Source: Litorivicinus sp. (lineage in GTDB: Bacteria; Pseudomonadota; Gammaproteobacteria; Pseudomonadales; Litorivicinaceae). From it: 64,000 nucleotides of DNA. The notes below the pieces were generated by a model. It ran no database searches, had not been told where the DNA came from, and worked only from the letters and a program-made list of their open reading frames with translations. Of the stretch, positions 1 through 14,402 are shown piece by piece. The stretch spans positions 496,001 through 560,000 of the forward strand of contig JAGYKJ010000007.1 in the NCBI GenBank assembly GCA_018401755.1, given 5' to 3'. The translations under genes and the position numbers were made by a program. Each line of letters opens with the position of its first letter. Position 1 is the stretch's first letter.

Positions 1-2503
<2,503 letters not shown>

Positions 2504-3826
2504 TTAGGATACAGCGGATCCATCGCTTTTCCTAGGCTCCGCATGCCACTGCCAATTCAGTGGGTGCGGGATGAGGCTGTGCTCACGTGCATCCTGTGGA
2601 CCCCACCCGAGGATGATGTCCTTGCTTGCAATCAAGGGCCAGAGACCGCGATACCATGGCGGTACTCCTAGCTGCTGAGCCAGCTGCTTTAAACTGTATT
2701 GTGGACGATTTCGTGCCAGTCGAAAGCTCCGCCCAGTGACGCCCTGATAAATGGTGAGATGCTCACCGATTGATCCTGGATCAAGAATCAACGTGCCGCC
2801 CTTTAGCTGCAGGGTTTTTGACGAGTTCGGCTCCAAGCGGATACGCTCAACGCGCTCATCGGATCGATTCTCAGTCGGGCTCACCCACCATAACCGTCCA
2901 GACCATGCTTTGATGACCACTTCATCGGTTAACCGGATTTCCGGCTGCCGATCTGGATCCGCGTGGCGACATTGTCGTGCGAACTCATCAAGCATCGCGC
3001 TAGATGGCGCATACCAGCCGTGCGCGTGACACCAAAACCGAATTTGCCAGCCGATGAGGTCGAACGCATCCGCCATTGGGATGACAACAGTCTCTCGGTC
3101 CGGCACACATGGCTGCAACCGAGCACGCATCCGTTCGACTTCGGCCAGTGCAACTTTGCGTAATCCAAGCAGCTCGGATCGAGCCTGCGGCGCAACTCGA
3201 AATAGTCGAGGTAAGAGATGCAACCGCACCAGGTTTCTCTGAAAACGCACGTCTAAGTTGCTCGGATCATCAATAAAGGATTCATTTCTAATCATGCACT
3301 CATGGCGCAATTGAGTCCGCGTCAGGTCAAGAAATGGGCGAGCAAGCCGCCCTAAACCAAAGGGGCGCGAGATTGGCATGCCGATCAAGCCAATCATCCC
3401 TGTCCCTTGGGCGAGACGCAGGCACAGCGTTTCTAATTGATCATCCTGATGATGCGCTGTCATCACCACATCACCTGAGCCGACCATCCGCTCGACAGCG
3501 TCATAGCGCGCAGTTCGGGCTCGCGCCTCGAAATCAGGGCCCATGATCAGGTTCAGACGATGGACCTGGCACGGCCAATCACGCTTGCGGGCTGCTTTTT
3601 CGACCAGAACGGCCCAGTGATCGGCCTCGGCATGCACCCCATGATGACAATGATGGATAATGATCTTGCGCGGGTGGGCTTCTTGGTAGGCTTGGACAAG
3701 GCACAGCAGTGCCATGGAGTCCGCGCCCCCGCTGATCATTAAATGGACGGTCCCGTCGGCGCAAGGCCAATGGTTCCTCAACAAATGTTCAAGAACGCGC
3801 GACACCGATGGCCATGAGTTTGTCAT
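2504..3826 (-). CDS. tilS: tRNA(Ile)-lysidine synthase TilS
   Basis: Attaches lysine to C34 of the CAU-anticodon tRNA-Ile so that it reads AUA codons. With the chosen ATG the protein is 440 residues. The PP-loop ATP-binding motif SGGADS falls at residues 32-37, as in the family, and the sequence HHCHHG and HHQDDQ (TilS-type) follow. The frame is open further upstream to 3895, but that would bury 107 bases in accA and add a tail without family resemblance. The ATG at 3826 leaves a 38-base overlap with accA, and a GTG at 3805 is another option. accA-tilS-pyrG order is conserved in gammaproteobacteria. Confidence 0.93.
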   Translation of the reverse strand: MTNSWPSVSRVLEHLLRNHWPCADGTVHLMISGGADSMALLCLVQAYQEAHPRKIIIHHCHHGVHAEADHWAVLVEKAARKRDWPCQVHRLNLIMGPDFEARARTARYDAVERMVGSGDVVMTAHHQDDQLETLCLRLAQGTGMIGLIGMPISRPFGLGRLARPFLDLTRTQLRHECMIRNESFIDDPSNLDVRFQRNLVRLHLLPRLFRVAPQARSELLGLRKVALAEVERMRARLQPCVPDRETVVIPMADAFDLIGWQIRFWCHAHGWYAPSSAMLDEFARQCRHADPDRQPEIRLTDEVVIKAWSGRLWWVSPTENRSDERVERIRLEPNSSKTLQLKGGTLILDPGSIGEHLTIYQGVTGRSFRLARNRPQYSLKQLAQQLGVPPWYRGLWPLIASKDIILGWGPQDAREHSLIPHPLNWQWHAEPRKSDGSAVS

Positions 3827-4745
3827 AACGGGACTGAAGTAGGGTCTCAGAATCCAAGGCTGCGAGAACATCGAGATTGGCCTCGATGGCATCACCTAAA
3901 TGGCGGGCAGCATCGGCAGGTGCGCGATGGGCCCCGCCGAGCGGCTCCCGCACCAACTGATCCACGAGTCCAAGTGAAAACAACCGATCCGCGGTAATCC
4001 CCATCGCCTCGGCTGCCTCAGGCGCATGGGAGGCATTTTTCCATAAAATAGACGCGCATCCTTCAGGTGAAATGACCGAATAAGTTGCATATTCCAACAT
4101 CAGAAGGCGATCACACACCCCGATTGCCAGTGCGCCGCCTGAACCCCCTTCACCGATCACACTAGTGATAATTGGGGTATTCAATCGAGACATGAGCGCT
4201 AAGCTTTTTGCAATCGCTTCACTTTGCCCTCGCTCTTCTGCATCAATTCCAGGATAGGCACCGGGGGTGTCAATAAACGTGAGGATCGGTAACTTGAAGC
4301 GACTGGCGAGCGCCATCAGGCGTTGCGCCTTTCGGTATCCTTCAGGTCGTGGCATGCCAAAGTTACGCGCGACTTTTTCTTTGACGGCACGGCCTTTCTC
4401 ATGCCCGATGACAAGCACTGATCGCCCCCGGAACTCGCCAATACCTCCGACCAGCGCCTGATCATCCGCGAACTGGCGATCGCCATGAAGCTCATCAAAT
4501 CCATCGACAAGATACTTGACGTAGTCGAGCGTATAGGGACGCTTGGGGTGCCGAGCAAGCTGTGCTTTTTGCCAAATACTCAGATCAGAAAAAATCTTTT
4601 CAGTCAGACTTTTTGACTTAGATCGCAGCCGTGCAACTTCGTCAGCAATATTGATCCCCGACTCAGTTGACAGATGCCGCAGTTCCTCAATCTTGCCGTC
4701 GAGCTCAGCAATGGGTTGTTCAAAGTCCAAATAATCCGGGTTCAT
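3789..4745 (-). CDS. accA: Acetyl-CoA carboxylase carboxyltransferase subunit alpha
   Basis: Alpha subunit of the carboxyltransferase half of acetyl-CoA carboxylase, which makes malonyl-CoA for fatty acid synthesis together with AccD. The length of 318 residues matches E. coli AccA. The N-terminal helical region starts [15 protein letters not shown], and the crotonase-like core includes [15 protein letters not shown] and the glycine-rich [12 protein letters not shown]. It lies 4 bases downstream of dnaE and overlaps tilS at its 3' end. Confidence 0.97.
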   Translation of the reverse strand: MNPDYLDFEQPIAELDGKIEELRHLSTESGINIADEVARLRSKSKSLTEKIFSDLSIWQKAQLARHPKRPYTLDYVKYLVDGFDELHGDRQFADDQALVGGIGEFRGRSVLVIGHEKGRAVKEKVARNFGMPRPEGYRKAQRLMALASRFKLPILTFIDTPGAYPGIDAEERGQSEAIAKSLALMSRLNTPIITSVIGEGGSGGALAIGVCDRLLMLEYATYSVISPEGCASILWKNASHAPEAAEAMGITADRLFSLGLVDQLVREPLGGAHRAPADAARHLGDAIEANLDVLAALDSETLLQSRYDKLMAIGVARS

Positions 4746-4749
4746 ATGC

Positions 4750-7700
4750 TCAATGTATTCCTTTTGAAAATGCCAGACTCACATGACGATCGCCGGCCCA
4801 CTCACGCAGGGCGACCAGCAATTCGTCACTCGGCGAGACCGCCCAATCGGGGCCTAACTGAATCCGTCCCTTGGCGTCTCGCGTAGTGTACGCGATTCGG
4901 ACCGGACACTCACCGCCCCGATACGGGGCGAGAAGCTGACTGAGCGTGTCGAGCGACTTGGCACTTAACTGCTCCAGGGTCATTTCGAGGGCTGAGGCAG
5001 ATGATTGACGAGCTGCTGCCAAGGTATCCACCTTGGTTGCTCGCATTTTCAAGCCCTGACTGAATTCATCGAAACTCACGTCCCCATCAACCACCACAAG
5101 TTGATCATCCACACAAATATCCCGACAGCTTTGAAACAGATCTGCAAATACGGTGACATCAACCCGTGCAGTCCGATCATCGAGGGTCATGATTGCAAAT
5201 GACTCACCACGCTTATTTCGAACCACGCGTAATCCGACGATCAACCCTGCTACCCGGACGGTATCCTTGGTCCGCTCTAATGTATCCAAGGAGCGCGCGC
5301 CAATTCCCCGCAAATCCTGACCATAGGCGTCAATCGGATGTCCAGTTAAATACAACCCTAAGGTCTCCTTTTCGCCTCGTAATTGATCGCGCTCGGACCA
5401 ACGTGGGGTTCGGCGATGATGCTGATAGGGGTCGGCCGGAAGGTCAGTTGCCGTTGCCCCTAACCCAAACAAATCCACCATTCCTGATGCTTCATTGCGT
5501 GCAAATTGATCAGCTTGCAGCACGGCATCCTCGACGGTCGCCATGACGATCCATCGTGACACCCCAAGCGTATCAAAAGCGCCTGCACGAATCAGAGCCT
5601 CCAGTGCCCGCTTATTGATCTTCTGCGTGGCAATGCGGGCACAAAAATCAAAGACATCGGAATAATCGCCAGCCTCAGAGCGCGATTCAACAATGGCCTG
5701 CACAGGACCTTCACCCAGCCCCTTAATTGCACCCAATCCGTAAATAATCTCCCCGTTCGCCACAGAGAACTTGAAGGTCCCCCGATTGATATCCGGTGGA
5801 CGGACCGTCAGCCCCATCCGACGACACTCCTCGATCAATGGCACGACTTTGTCTGTATTGTCCATGTCAGAGGACAACACAGCTGCCATGAATTCAGCTG
5901 GATAATGTGCCTTCAAATAGGCGGTTTGATACGACACCAGGGCATAGGCGGCAGAGTGCGATTTATTAAATCCATAGCCAGCAAACTTTTCCATCAAATC
6001 AAAGATCGCATTGGAAAGCGTGGCGCCAATCCCCCGCTGAGTGGTCCCTTCAAGAAAAATCTCTCGCTGCTTCGCCATTTCCTCTGGCTTCTTTTTCCCC
6101 ATCGCCCGACGCAACAGATCGGCTTCACCGAGCGAATATCCGGCCAAGACCTGGGCAATTTGCATGACCTGTTCTTGATAAAGGATCACGCCATACGTGT
6201 TTTTCAAAATGGCTTCGAGATCAGGGTGTGGATAGCTGACCTGCGCCTTGCCATGCTTTCGGTTGATGAAATCATCCACCATTCCCGATTGCAGTGGACC
6301 TGGCCGAAACAGTGCAACCAATGCAACGATTTCCTCGAAGGACTCCGGCTTAAGGCGACGAATCAGCTCCTTCATGCCACGTGATTCCAGCTGGAAAATC
6401 GCGGTTGTTTCGGCGCGACACAGCATGTCGAAGACGGTCTTATCTTGCATTGGCAATTGATCAATATGCGGCGCGTCTCCATGCTGGTCCCGAATCAACG
6501 CGAGCGCCCAATCCAAGATAGTCAGTGTACGCAACCCTAAGAAGTCGAATTTCACAAGGCCTGCAGCCTCGACATCATCCTTATCATACTGGGTGACGAG
6601 CCCACCCCCTTGCGCATCCGAGAGCAATGCAGTGAAGTCCGTCAGCCGCCCGGGCGCAATCACAACCCCACCGGCATGTTTCCCAACATTGCGGGTAATG
6701 CCTTCCAGCTTGAGCGACATTTCCCAGACTTCACGGGCGTCATCATCGGAATTCAGCCATTCCGAGAGTTGCGGCTCAGCCTCATACGCCTTGTCCAGCG
6801 TCATGCCAACTTCAAATGGAATCAGCTTTGCAAGCCGATCACCCAGCCCATAGGGCTTACCTTGCACTCGGGTCACGTCACGAACGACAGCTTTCGCCGC
6901 CATCGATCCAAAGGTCACGATTTGACTCACTGCTTGGCGACCATAGCGCTGTGCTACGTAATCAATCACGCGATCGCGTCCTTCCATACAGAAGTCCACA
7001 TCGAAGTCGGGCATAGAAACGCGTTCGGGGTTCAAGAAACGTTCGAATAACAGATCATGCTCAATTGGGTCCAGGTCGGTGATCCCCAATGCCCAGGCGA
7101 CGATGGATCCCGCTCCCGAGCCCCGACCGGGTCCAACTGGAATGGCTTGTGATTTTGCCCAGCGGATGAAGTCGGCAACAATCAAGAAATAGCCAGGAAA
7201 TCCCATCTGCAAAATCACGCCCACCTCAAACTCAAGCCTGTCGTGATAATGATCACTCTGAGACTGGTCTTGATTAGACGCGTCCGCTGACGGTATCGCG
7301 GCAAGACGTGTCGCCAAACCCTTGCGACTTTCTTCTCGGAAAAAACCATCCAAGGTCATCCCTTCCGGGATCGGATAGTTCGGCAGGAAATAAGTTCCTA
7401 ATGTCAACGCCACACCGCAACGCTGAGCAATCGCGACCGTATTCGCCAGGGCGTCCGGAAAATCAGGGAACAACGCATGCATTTCGTCGGGGTTTTTGAG
7501 GTATTGCTGATCGGTATGGCGTCGCACGCGAGACCCATCATCGATGGTATAGCCCTCATGAATACAGACTCGGGTTTCATGCGCTTCAAAGTCTTCCTGA
7601 CGCATAAAGCAAATTGGGTTGGTTGCCACCAATGGCAGATTCAATTGACTTGCCCATACTGCCGCTTGGGCAATCCATTGGGATTCACCAGGTCGCCCTA

Positions 7701-8202
7701 ATCGACTGATTTCTAAATAAAAGCGGTTGGGATATCGGTCAGCCAAGATGGCTGCTCGCTGCTCGCTTTCGGCGAGTCGGCCTGCATCCACAAGTCGCGC
7801 CAGCTCCCCATCAATGCCTCCAGAAAGCACAATTAATCCGTCCGAATGCGCACTGAGCCACTCGTCGCGAAGCACTGGTTTGCCATCGACCTGTCCTGAT
7901 TGCCAGCCGAGTGAGACAAGCTGCAAAATCTGTAAATAGCCGGTGTGATTCATGGCCAATAGGGTCAAGCGCGATGGACCGATGGCACTCTCTACCCAAC
8001 AATCCACGCCTAAAATGGGCTGAATCCCCTGCCCCAATGCTTGACGATAAAATTTCAGAAGACCAAACACATTGGATTCGTCAGTGAGCGCGATAGCGGG
8101 CATGCATGCTGCCCCAACGCCTGCCACAAAGGATTTGATTCGCAAGAGCCCATCGACTAATGAATATTCGGAATGGGCGCGTAGATGAACGAAGGCTGTC
8201 AT
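4750..8202 (-). CDS. dnaE: DNA polymerase III alpha subunit
   Basis: Catalytic subunit of the replicative polymerase. The protein has 1150 residues with the standard order: an N-terminal PHP domain ([15 protein letters not shown]), polymerase palm with the catalytic acidic motif PDFDVDF near residue 400, fingers ([13 protein letters not shown]), a helix-hairpin region, and a C-terminal OB-fold near residue 960. The frame opens at 8220, but the ATG at 8202 overlaps the rnhB stop as ATGA and puts the family N-terminus [14 protein letters not shown] at the start, so I use it. The rnhB-dnaE-accA order is conserved. Confidence 0.97.
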   Translation of the reverse strand: MTAFVHLRAHSEYSLVDGLLRIKSFVAGVGAACMPAIALTDESNVFGLLKFYRQALGQGIQPILGVDCWVESAIGPSRLTLLAMNHTGYLQILQLVSLGWQSGQVDGKPVLRDEWLSAHSDGLIVLSGGIDGELARLVDAGRLAESEQRAAILADRYPNRFYLEISRLGRPGESQWIAQAAVWASQLNLPLVATNPICFMRQEDFEAHETRVCIHEGYTIDDGSRVRRHTDQQYLKNPDEMHALFPDFPDALANTVAIAQRCGVALTLGTYFLPNYPIPEGMTLDGFFREESRKGLATRLAAIPSADASNQDQSQSDHYHDRLEFEVGVILQMGFPGYFLIVADFIRWAKSQAIPVGPGRGSGAGSIVAWALGITDLDPIEHDLLFERFLNPERVSMPDFDVDFCMEGRDRVIDYVAQRYGRQAVSQIVTFGSMAAKAVVRDVTRVQGKPYGLGDRLAKLIPFEVGMTLDKAYEAEPQLSEWLNSDDDAREVWEMSLKLEGITRNVGKHAGGVVIAPGRLTDFTALLSDAQGGGLVTQYDKDDVEAAGLVKFDFLGLRTLTILDWALALIRDQHGDAPHIDQLPMQDKTVFDMLCRAETTAIFQLESRGMKELIRRLKPESFEEIVALVALFRPGPLQSGMVDDFINRKHGKAQVSYPHPDLEAILKNTYGVILYQEQVMQIAQVLAGYSLGEADLLRRAMGKKKPEEMAKQREIFLEGTTQRGIGATLSNAIFDLMEKFAGYGFNKSHSAAYALVSYQTAYLKAHYPAEFMAAVLSSDMDNTDKVVPLIEECRRMGLTVRPPDINRGTFKFSVANGEIIYGLGAIKGLGEGPVQAIVESRSEAGDYSDVFDFCARIATQKINKRALEALIRAGAFDTLGVSRWIVMATVEDAVLQADQFARNEASGMVDLFGLGATATDLPADPYQHHRRTPRWSERDQLRGEKETLGLYLTGHPIDAYGQDLRGIGARSLDTLERTKDTVRVAGLIVGLRVVRNKRGESFAIMTLDDRTARVDVTVFADLFQSCRDICVDDQLVVVDGDVSFDEFSQGLKMRATKVDTLAAARQSSASALEMTLEQLSAKSLDTLSQLLAPYRGGECPVRIAYTTRDAKGRIQLGPDWAVSPSDELLVALREWAGDRHVSLAFSKGIH

Positions 8203-8777
8203 GCATTTTCCTGCAGGCAATGGGCCACTGGCGCAAAACTTCGCCGGTGAATGGGTGTCACGCCAAGACAGGATAGCGCATTCAAATGCTCCCGGGTCGG
8301 GTAACCGGCATGCCTTTCAAAACCGTATCCGGGGTAGGTTCTGCTCCATGCGCACATTTCGTGATCCCGGGCGACCTTGGCAAGCACTGACGCTGCTGAA
8401 ATTGCAGGGATCAAGCCGTCGCCGCCGATCACCGCGCTCGCCCTTGCACGGAGCGCGTCTGGCACACGATTGCCGTCCACAACAATTCGGGTCTGCGTGG
8501 GGGCATCGGTCAAGATCTGCTCTGCTGCACGCGTCATCGCCAATAACGTGGCCTGCAGGATATTAAGTTGGTCAATTTCCCATGGCTCCGCACGTCCAAA
8601 CCCAATCGCAATTGCTGTTGATTGAATCGCATCAATGAGACTCTCGCGTCGCTTCGCAGAGAGGCGCTTTGAGTCAGTCAATCCCGCAACATCTCCTGTT
8701 TCTGGCCACAATACGGCGCAGGCAATAACAGGGCCAGCAAGCGGACCACGACCCACTTCGTCAATGCCGATGAGCAC
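8199..8777 (-). CDS. rnhB: Ribonuclease HII
   Basis: Removes ribonucleotides from RNA/DNA hybrids and single ribonucleotides from duplex DNA. The length of 192 residues is typical. The motif [12 protein letters not shown] (residues 3-14) contains the first catalytic Asp-Glu pair, and [12 protein letters not shown] follows. It overlaps lpxB by 17 bases and dnaE by 4, so it sits tightly in the lpx operon as in E. coli. Confidence 0.97.
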   Translation of the reverse strand: MLIGIDEVGRGPLAGPVIACAVLWPETGDVAGLTDSKRLSAKRRESLIDAIQSTAIAIGFGRAEPWEIDQLNILQATLLAMTRAAEQILTDAPTQTRIVVDGNRVPDALRARASAVIGGDGLIPAISAASVLAKVARDHEMCAWSRTYPGYGFERHAGYPTREHLNALSCLGVTPIHRRSFAPVAHCLQENA

Positions 8778-9888
8778 GACCTAAGGTCTCCTCGATCGCA
8801 GCGACTGCGATCTCAATGGGAACCGACGCCAAACGCCCATGGATTGAGCGGGCGGTCTCTAAAAATACCTCATCAGGCGCTTCTTGCAGCCGCGGAGCGA
8901 GGTGGGTCACGATCGAGGTGGCCGTGAGCTCATCCTGTATCAGTTCTGGAATCCAAAAACGTCCCGCCAATTGATTCGGTAGGCTCACCCAGGGAGTGAG
9001 TAGTTGTGCCATGACACGACGATAGGTGCGAGGATTCATCTGATACGCGACCACAGTGGGTCGACCTGTCAGGATCGCTTCCAAGCTTGCCGTACCTGAG
9101 GCAACCAGTGCAGCATTGGCTGCTGCCAAGACTGTCTGGGCACGACCATCAACGCACTGAATCCAATCGTCCGACGCGTCGGGATTAATGAGCGCGGCGA
9201 GGTTGGGGGAGGCAATTGGAATAACAACGTGCAAGTCTGGAATGACTGATTTTAGTGCTCTGAGCCCCTCAAAAAAGATCGGCCAAAGTGATCGTACTTC
9301 CGTGGATCGACTCCCTGGAAGGCATGCCAATACCCTGCCTTCTCTTGGAATATTGAGCGCTGCGCGTGCGCTCTGCATCTCTGGATCAAAGGTAATTTGC
9401 GCCGCCAGAGGATGACCAATGAAGGTTGTTGAGAGTTTGGTCGAGGCATAGAGCACGGGCTCAAATGGAAAGAGACACAGCAATGCGTCTAAGGAATCAG
9501 CGATCAGTGGAATGCGATCCTGTCGCCATGCCCAAACCGATGGACTGGCAATATGCACCACAGGGATACCATGCCTACGTGCAATGCGTGCGAGGGGTAA
9601 ATTAAAATCAGGTGCATCGCACGTGACTAACAGGTCAGGGCGCCATGTTCGCAATCGATGTGCCAGCCGATGCCGAATCCAGAGAAGCTCAGGCAAACGC
9701 GGAAGTACTTCCCAGAGCCCCATGACCGCCAATCGAGACAGAGGTGTGCGAGAGGATAGGCCAAGTGCCTCAAGGTGTGGGCCGCCCAAGCCTTCCAATT
9801 GCAACGGATATTTCTCTGCCAACGCAGTCAAGACCGCGGCTCCAATTGCATCACCAGAGAGTTCGGTGGCGGACACCATGACACGCAT
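8761..9888 (-). CDS. lpxB: Lipid-A-disaccharide synthase
   Basis: Inner-membrane-associated GT19 glycosyltransferase that joins UDP-2,3-diacylglucosamine and lipid X into the beta-1,6 disaccharide of lipid A. The length of 375 residues is typical. The N-terminus keeps the family pattern [11 protein letters not shown], and central segments [25 protein letters not shown] and the donor-binding region [23 protein letters not shown] are recognisable. The start ATG overlaps the lpxA stop by one base (TAATG). Confidence 0.97.
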   Translation of the reverse strand: MRVMVSATELSGDAIGAAVLTALAEKYPLQLEGLGGPHLEALGLSSRTPLSRLAVMGLWEVLPRLPELLWIRHRLAHRLRTWRPDLLVTCDAPDFNLPLARIARRHGIPVVHIASPSVWAWRQDRIPLIADSLDALLCLFPFEPVLYASTKLSTTFIGHPLAAQITFDPEMQSARAALNIPREGRVLACLPGSRSTEVRSLWPIFFEGLRALKSVIPDLHVVIPIASPNLAALINPDASDDWIQCVDGRAQTVLAAANAALVASGTASLEAILTGRPTVVAYQMNPRTYRRVMAQLLTPWVSLPNQLAGRFWIPELIQDELTATSIVTHLAPRLQEAPDEVFLETARSIHGRLASVPIEIAVAAIEETLGRAHRH

Positions 9889-10664
9889 TAACGCACAATA
9901 CCGCGTTGGCTCGCCTTCAGTGATTCAAGAAATAACTTCACCTCGGCACACCCACTACTGTCGTGGCCAATCTCAGTAATCGCTTGATCCAGGGTCAGAC
10001 CACGGCGATAGACGGTCTTATAGGCTTCTCGCAAGCGATTGATGACATCTGAGGACAGGCCTCTGCGACGCATCCCTTCGACATTCATGCCATGCGCTTC
10101 CGCCCGGTTTCCTGAGCAGGTCACAAACGCTGGTATATCTTGAAGCACCACCGTTCCCGCTGCGGTCATGGCATACGAACCAATTTGACAGAATTGGTGA
10201 ATCAAGGTGCCACCCCCGAGAATAACCCCATCACCAATGTTCACATGCCCCGCCACTGCGGTGTTGTTCGCCATAATAATGTCATTACCCACCAGGCAAT
10301 CGTGAGCCACATGCACATAACACATTAAGAGATTATTGGAGCCAATCTGGGTCACGCCCCGATCTTGAACCGTTCCCCGGTGCAGGGTCACGCCTTCTCG
10401 GATGACATTGTGATCGCCAACTTCGAGACGGGTCGATTCGCCGCGATACTTCTTGTCTTGGCAGTCCTCACCAACACTAGCAAACTGAAAGATGACATTA
10501 TGCTGACCCAGTCGGGTGGGGCCTTTGATCACTGCATGTGGGCCGATCCGAGTACCACGATCAATTTCGACATCGGGGCCAATAATCGCATAGGGACCCA
10601 CTTCCACATCGTCAGCGAGTGTGGCCCTGCGATCGACGACCGCCCTTGGATCAATGCGTGTCAC
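9888..10664 (-). CDS. lpxA: UDP-N-acetylglucosamine acyltransferase LpxA
   Basis: First enzyme of lipid A synthesis: transfers a 3-hydroxyacyl chain from ACP to the 3-OH of UDP-GlcNAc. It is a left-handed beta-helix of hexapeptide repeats ([25 protein letters not shown]), with the family segment [10 protein letters not shown] around the catalytic His and the C-terminal helical part (NVEGMRRRG). I place the start at GTG 10664, which overlaps the fabZ stop as GTGA and gives 258 residues starting MTRIDP. An ATG at 10700 in the same frame would lie inside fabZ and add an atypical tail. Confidence 0.95.
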   Translation of the reverse strand: MTRIDPRAVVDRRATLADDVEVGPYAIIGPDVEIDRGTRIGPHAVIKGPTRLGQHNVIFQFASVGEDCQDKKYRGESTRLEVGDHNVIREGVTLHRGTVQDRGVTQIGSNNLLMCYVHVAHDCLVGNDIIMANNTAVAGHVNIGDGVILGGGTLIHQFCQIGSYAMTAAGTVVLQDIPAFVTCSGNRAEAHGMNVEGMRRRGLSSDVINRLREAYKTVYRRGLTLDQAITEIGHDSSGCAEVKLFLESLKASQRGIVR

Positions 10665-11101
10665 ACTGTTCGGTCCGCGCACAAGATGACAGCCGTGCAC
10701 ACCGTCTCGTTATCGACACTTGCGCGACATTGAAACTTCCAAATTCCTGCGCGGACGCGCATCACTTCCGCTTCTAACACCAGCTGGTCACCTGGAATCA
10801 CCTGCCGCTTGAAGCGGACGTCATCTGCTCCCACGAACAGATAAATTGAGCCCTCGGCTGGTTTTTTATTCATCGTCTTGAACCCGAGCACGCCGGCTGC
10901 TTGCGCGAGCGCCTCAATAATCAAGACCCCTGGCATAACGGGATGATCGGGAAAATGACCGTTAAAAAAATCCTCATTTGCAGTCACATTTTTAATGCAC
11001 TTGATGCGGTGATTGAGCTCAAGCTCGAGCACGCGATCCACCAACAAAAACGGGTAACGATGTGGCAAGTATTCTCGGATTTCCTTGATATCCAAAAGCA
11101 T
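10661..11101 (-). CDS. fabZ: 3-hydroxyacyl-ACP dehydratase FabZ
   Basis: Dehydrates 3-hydroxyacyl-ACP in type II fatty acid elongation. It competes with LpxA for hydroxyacyl-ACP, which fits its place between lpxD and lpxA. The length of 146 residues is typical. The hot-dog fold motifs are present: [13 protein letters not shown] at residues 13-25, then [20 protein letters not shown] with the catalytic His and Glu. Confidence 0.97.
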   Translation of the reverse strand: MLLDIKEIREYLPHRYPFLLVDRVLELELNHRIKCIKNVTANEDFFNGHFPDHPVMPGVLIIEALAQAAGVLGFKTMNKKPAEGSIYLFVGADDVRFKRQVIPGDQLVLEAEVMRVRAGIWKFQCRASVDNETVCTAVILCADRTV

Positions 11102-11109
11102 AGCAGTCC

Positions 11110-12081
11110 TTAGTTGGTTGAATCGTTCGCTTTTTCCACACGAGCCAATCGAGCAGCCAAGCGATCAAGCTGTCGAAATCGCACTGCATTACGTCGCCAT
11201 TGTGCGACGGGCATCACTCCTCCGGCACCGCCTGCATAGTGCCCTGGCTCAGAAATGGATTGCGTGACGAGGGCTTGCGCACCGATATGTACTTTATCAC
11301 ACACCTCCAAATGTCCTGTGAAACCGGTCATTCCACCCACTGTTACATCGGCGCCGATGTGTGTACTTCCAGCTAACGCAACACAGGCGGCCATCGCGGT
11401 GCGGGCACCGATTGAGCAGCCGTGCGCAATCATAATCTGATTATCGAGTTTCACCCCAGCTGCAATGATCGTGTCGTCCAATGCGCCGCGATCGATCGTA
11501 CAACCGGCACCGATTTCCACATCATCGCCGATTCGGACACATCCTAAATGATGAATTTTGACCCAACCGTGCTCACTCGGTGCAAAGCCAAACCCATCCG
11601 ACCCAATGACGCTATGGGCACCAATGATGCATCGTCGTCCGACCTGTGTCCCTGGATAGAGGACCGCATGCGGGCCAATCAACGACCCCTCACCGATCGT
11701 CACCTCGGCGCCAATGACAGCATAGGGCGCAATCGAGACGTTTTCCCCCAGTTGCGCACTTGGATCAATCGAGGCTAGCGCATCAATTGATCCTGCAAAG
11801 GGCAATCCGTCTGGATCCATCACTTGGCTCAACTGTGCGTAGGTTAAATAGGGATTCTCAGAAATCAGACCATGCGAGACCTGAGATGCACAGGCGCTCG
11901 GAACGACCACAGCGGAGGCTTTGGTACTCCCCAGCTCTCCGGCTCGACGGATCTGGCTGAGAAAGGTCAGATCTCCAGGTCCTGCGGCATGTAACGCATT
12001 CAATCGACTGACCAAACACTTCGGGTCCCCGATGACCTGGGTCCCTGTCAGCGCGGCCAGCTCAGACAGTGACCACGCCAT
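11110..12081 (-). CDS. lpxD: UDP-3-O-(3-hydroxyacyl)glucosamine N-acyltransferase LpxD
   Basis: Third step of lipid A synthesis: N-acylates UDP-3-O-acyl-glucosamine. The protein has 323 residues, with an N-terminal uridine-binding domain (residues 1-100), many hexapeptide repeats ([34 protein letters not shown]), the catalytic His region [19 protein letters not shown], and a short C-terminal helix. Its ATG overlaps the bamA stop directly. In E. coli the periplasmic chaperone gene skp lies between the two; here there is no room for it. Confidence 0.97.
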   Translation of the reverse strand: MAWSLSELAALTGTQVIGDPKCLVSRLNALHAAGPGDLTFLSQIRRAGELGSTKASAVVVPSACASQVSHGLISENPYLTYAQLSQVMDPDGLPFAGSIDALASIDPSAQLGENVSIAPYAVIGAEVTIGEGSLIGPHAVLYPGTQVGRRCIIGAHSVIGSDGFGFAPSEHGWVKIHHLGCVRIGDDVEIGAGCTIDRGALDDTIIAAGVKLDNQIMIAHGCSIGARTAMAACVALAGSTHIGADVTVGGMTGFTGHLEVCDKVHIGAQALVTQSISEPGHYAGGAGGVMPVAQWRRNAVRFRQLDRLAARLARVEKANDSTN

Positions 12082-14384
12082 TAGAAGCTCGAACCAATCG
12101 AGAACTGGAATCCCTCAGTCTGATCTGTCGATGATGCATTGAGTGCTTTTGCATAGGTAAAAGACAGCGGCCCGATTGGCGTCATCCAAGCCAGTGCGAC
12201 CCCGGTCGAGTAACGCAAGTCACTTGGGTCAAACTCATCGTCGTACACCTGACCTGCATCAGTAAAGACGGAAATCCGGGTTTGATCGGTCTCTTTCACG
12301 CCGGGTAAGGGAAACTGCAAGGACACCGATCCAGTAACCAGCACGTTACCGCCGATCTGTTCACTGGCTTCATCGCGAGGCCCAAGCGAATTGTATTCAA
12401 ACCCCCGCACTGAGCGGATGCCGCCGGCAAAAAAGTTCTTCAAAAATGGCAATCCATCAGAATCACCATAGCCACTGCCGTACCCCAAGTTGGTTTTCAT
12501 CGCGAGCGACACATCGCGTGTCTTTGACAACGGTGTAAAGGACTCGCCCAGATAGTTCAGGCTGTAATACTCAAGATCCGAGCCTGGGATTGCAAGATCT
12601 GCAGAGACCCGATGACGAATCCCTTCGGTTGGTAGAAAAGCCTTATTCAGCGTATTAAAACTATAGCCAGCACCCAGAACGACTTCCAAAAACTCCGCTT
12701 CACGGTTGCCCCTTGCGAACCCCTCTGACACCAAGAAGTTCTCGATATAATCTGGACGTTCGTTATCGTCCGTTTTCAGTACCACCGATTGAATACGTGC
12801 GCTGGTACTGAGCCGTGCGCGATCGCTCACCGGATACCCAAAGCTGAGGCCGAGCCCTGTTTCGTCGGTGGTGTAGTTCGCTGTGCCGTCTTCGTCAAAG
12901 TCTGTTTCGCGGAAATACAAATCGATACCGCGGCTGACACCATCGATCGTGAAATACGGATCGGTAAACGAAAACCGAGCCTCTTTGACGGATGATGAAC
13001 TCTGCAAACTAAAGCTTAACGAATTACCCGAACCCAAAAAGTTCTTCTGGCTCACGCCGGCACCCAGTAACACCCCCTCGCCTTGCGAAAATCCGATACT
13101 CGCCGATAGCGATCCTGAGGCTTGCTCGGTCACTTCGTACACCACATCGACCTGGTCAGGCTCGTCAGGAACTGGACGCGTTTGGACCCGTACCAAGCTA
13201 AAGAAACCAAGTCGCTGTAGGTTGATACGTCCCCGCTCAATCTGGGCAGCGGATGTAACCGCGCTCTCAAGCTGCGGGATTTCGCGACGTAACACCACAT
13301 CCGAGGTGCCGGTGTTTCCCCGAAACTCAATCCGCCGGACGTAGACCAAGGGCCCCGGGGTCACCACTAATGTGACGTCAACCGCCTGCGCCTCATCACG
13401 AAGCTCTGGCACCGCACGGACCTGCGCTCTGCCATATCCGGCATCACCGAGGGCTTTCGACATGGACTCCACTGCTTCGTTGACCAAACGGCGGCTAAAC
13501 AGTTCACCCGACTGGAGACTCAATGCATTGACAGCCTCAGTGAGATCAATCGGAATCTCGCCACCAATATTGACTGAGCCCACCTGATACTGTGTTCCCT
13601 CAACGACAGTGATGGTGATGAATACTTCTTCGAGATTCTCAGAGAGTTCGATCTTGGGCTCTGCGACATCCGCATTGACATAGCCTCGATCCAGATAGTA
13701 CGAGCGAATCGCCTCCACATCGGCAGTTAAGCGCTCAGATTCGTATTGGTCAGAGCCGGTGATCCAGGTAAAGAGTCCACCGTCTGTCGAGTCGATCTCC
13801 CCAAGCAGTGTATCGGTCTCGACCGATTGATTTCCAACGATTGTGATGCGTCGAATTTTAGCAACTGAGCCCTCAAAGACCGTGATATTCAGTCCCACAC
13901 GATTTCGATCTTGGGGAATGATCTCTGAGGTGACGATTGCATCGTATCGGCCGCGGCTGGTGTACTGACGCGTAATGGCTTGGGCTAGACTATCCAGTGT
14001 TGCACGCTTTAATACATCACCCTCAGCAATGCCAGCGCGCCTTAAACTGTCAATTAAATCATCAGTTTCAATCGCTTTGTTACCCGTGATTTCAATCCGA
14101 CTGACAGCCGGACGTTCCACCACATCAATAACGAGGACGGCACCATCCTGGCGAAGTACCACTTGGTCAAAAAATCCCGTGTCGAAGAGACGACGGGTGA
14201 CCTCACTGACCACTTGATCATTGACACGATCGCCTGGCTTTAGCGTCAAGGCTTCAAACACTGAGCCAGAAGATACCCGTTGTAATCCCTCGATTCGGAT
14301 GTCAGAGGCGACAAAGTCAGTCGCGGCGAATGCCGATCCGTAGAAACTCAGAAGTAGTGCACCAATCCATGCCTGCAATCGCAT
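12081..14384 (-). CDS. bamA: Outer-membrane protein assembly factor BamA
   Basis: Central Omp85 protein of the BAM complex, which folds beta-barrel proteins into the outer membrane. The protein has 767 residues: a signal peptide (MRLQAWIGALLLSFYGSAFA), five POTRA domains to about residue 420 (VASDIRIEGLQRVSSGSVF is the first), then a 16-strand barrel with the lid-loop motif GGIRSVRGFEYNSLGPRDE and a C-terminal Phe, as in BAM substrates. It lies between rseP and lpxD. Confidence 0.97.
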   Translation of the reverse strand: MRLQAWIGALLLSFYGSAFAATDFVASDIRIEGLQRVSSGSVFEALTLKPGDRVNDQVVSEVTRRLFDTGFFDQVVLRQDGAVLVIDVVERPAVSRIEITGNKAIETDDLIDSLRRAGIAEGDVLKRATLDSLAQAITRQYTSRGRYDAIVTSEIIPQDRNRVGLNITVFEGSVAKIRRITIVGNQSVETDTLLGEIDSTDGGLFTWITGSDQYESERLTADVEAIRSYYLDRGYVNADVAEPKIELSENLEEVFITITVVEGTQYQVGSVNIGGEIPIDLTEAVNALSLQSGELFSRRLVNEAVESMSKALGDAGYGRAQVRAVPELRDEAQAVDVTLVVTPGPLVYVRRIEFRGNTGTSDVVLRREIPQLESAVTSAAQIERGRINLQRLGFFSLVRVQTRPVPDEPDQVDVVYEVTEQASGSLSASIGFSQGEGVLLGAGVSQKNFLGSGNSLSFSLQSSSSVKEARFSFTDPYFTIDGVSRGIDLYFRETDFDEDGTANYTTDETGLGLSFGYPVSDRARLSTSARIQSVVLKTDDNERPDYIENFLVSEGFARGNREAEFLEVVLGAGYSFNTLNKAFLPTEGIRHRVSADLAIPGSDLEYYSLNYLGESFTPLSKTRDVSLAMKTNLGYGSGYGDSDGLPFLKNFFAGGIRSVRGFEYNSLGPRDEASEQIGGNVLVTGSVSLQFPLPGVKETDQTRISVFTDAGQVYDDEFDPSDLRYSTGVALAWMTPIGPLSFTYAKALNASSTDQTEGFQFSIGSSF

Positions 14385-14402
14385 AAATATCCTGTCGTCT
14401 GT

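Noticed and set aside
5905-6384. Long antisense reading frames within dnaE, lpxB, bamA and glnD
   Set aside because: They are shadows of strongly conserved coding sequence on the other strand and show no domain pattern of their own.
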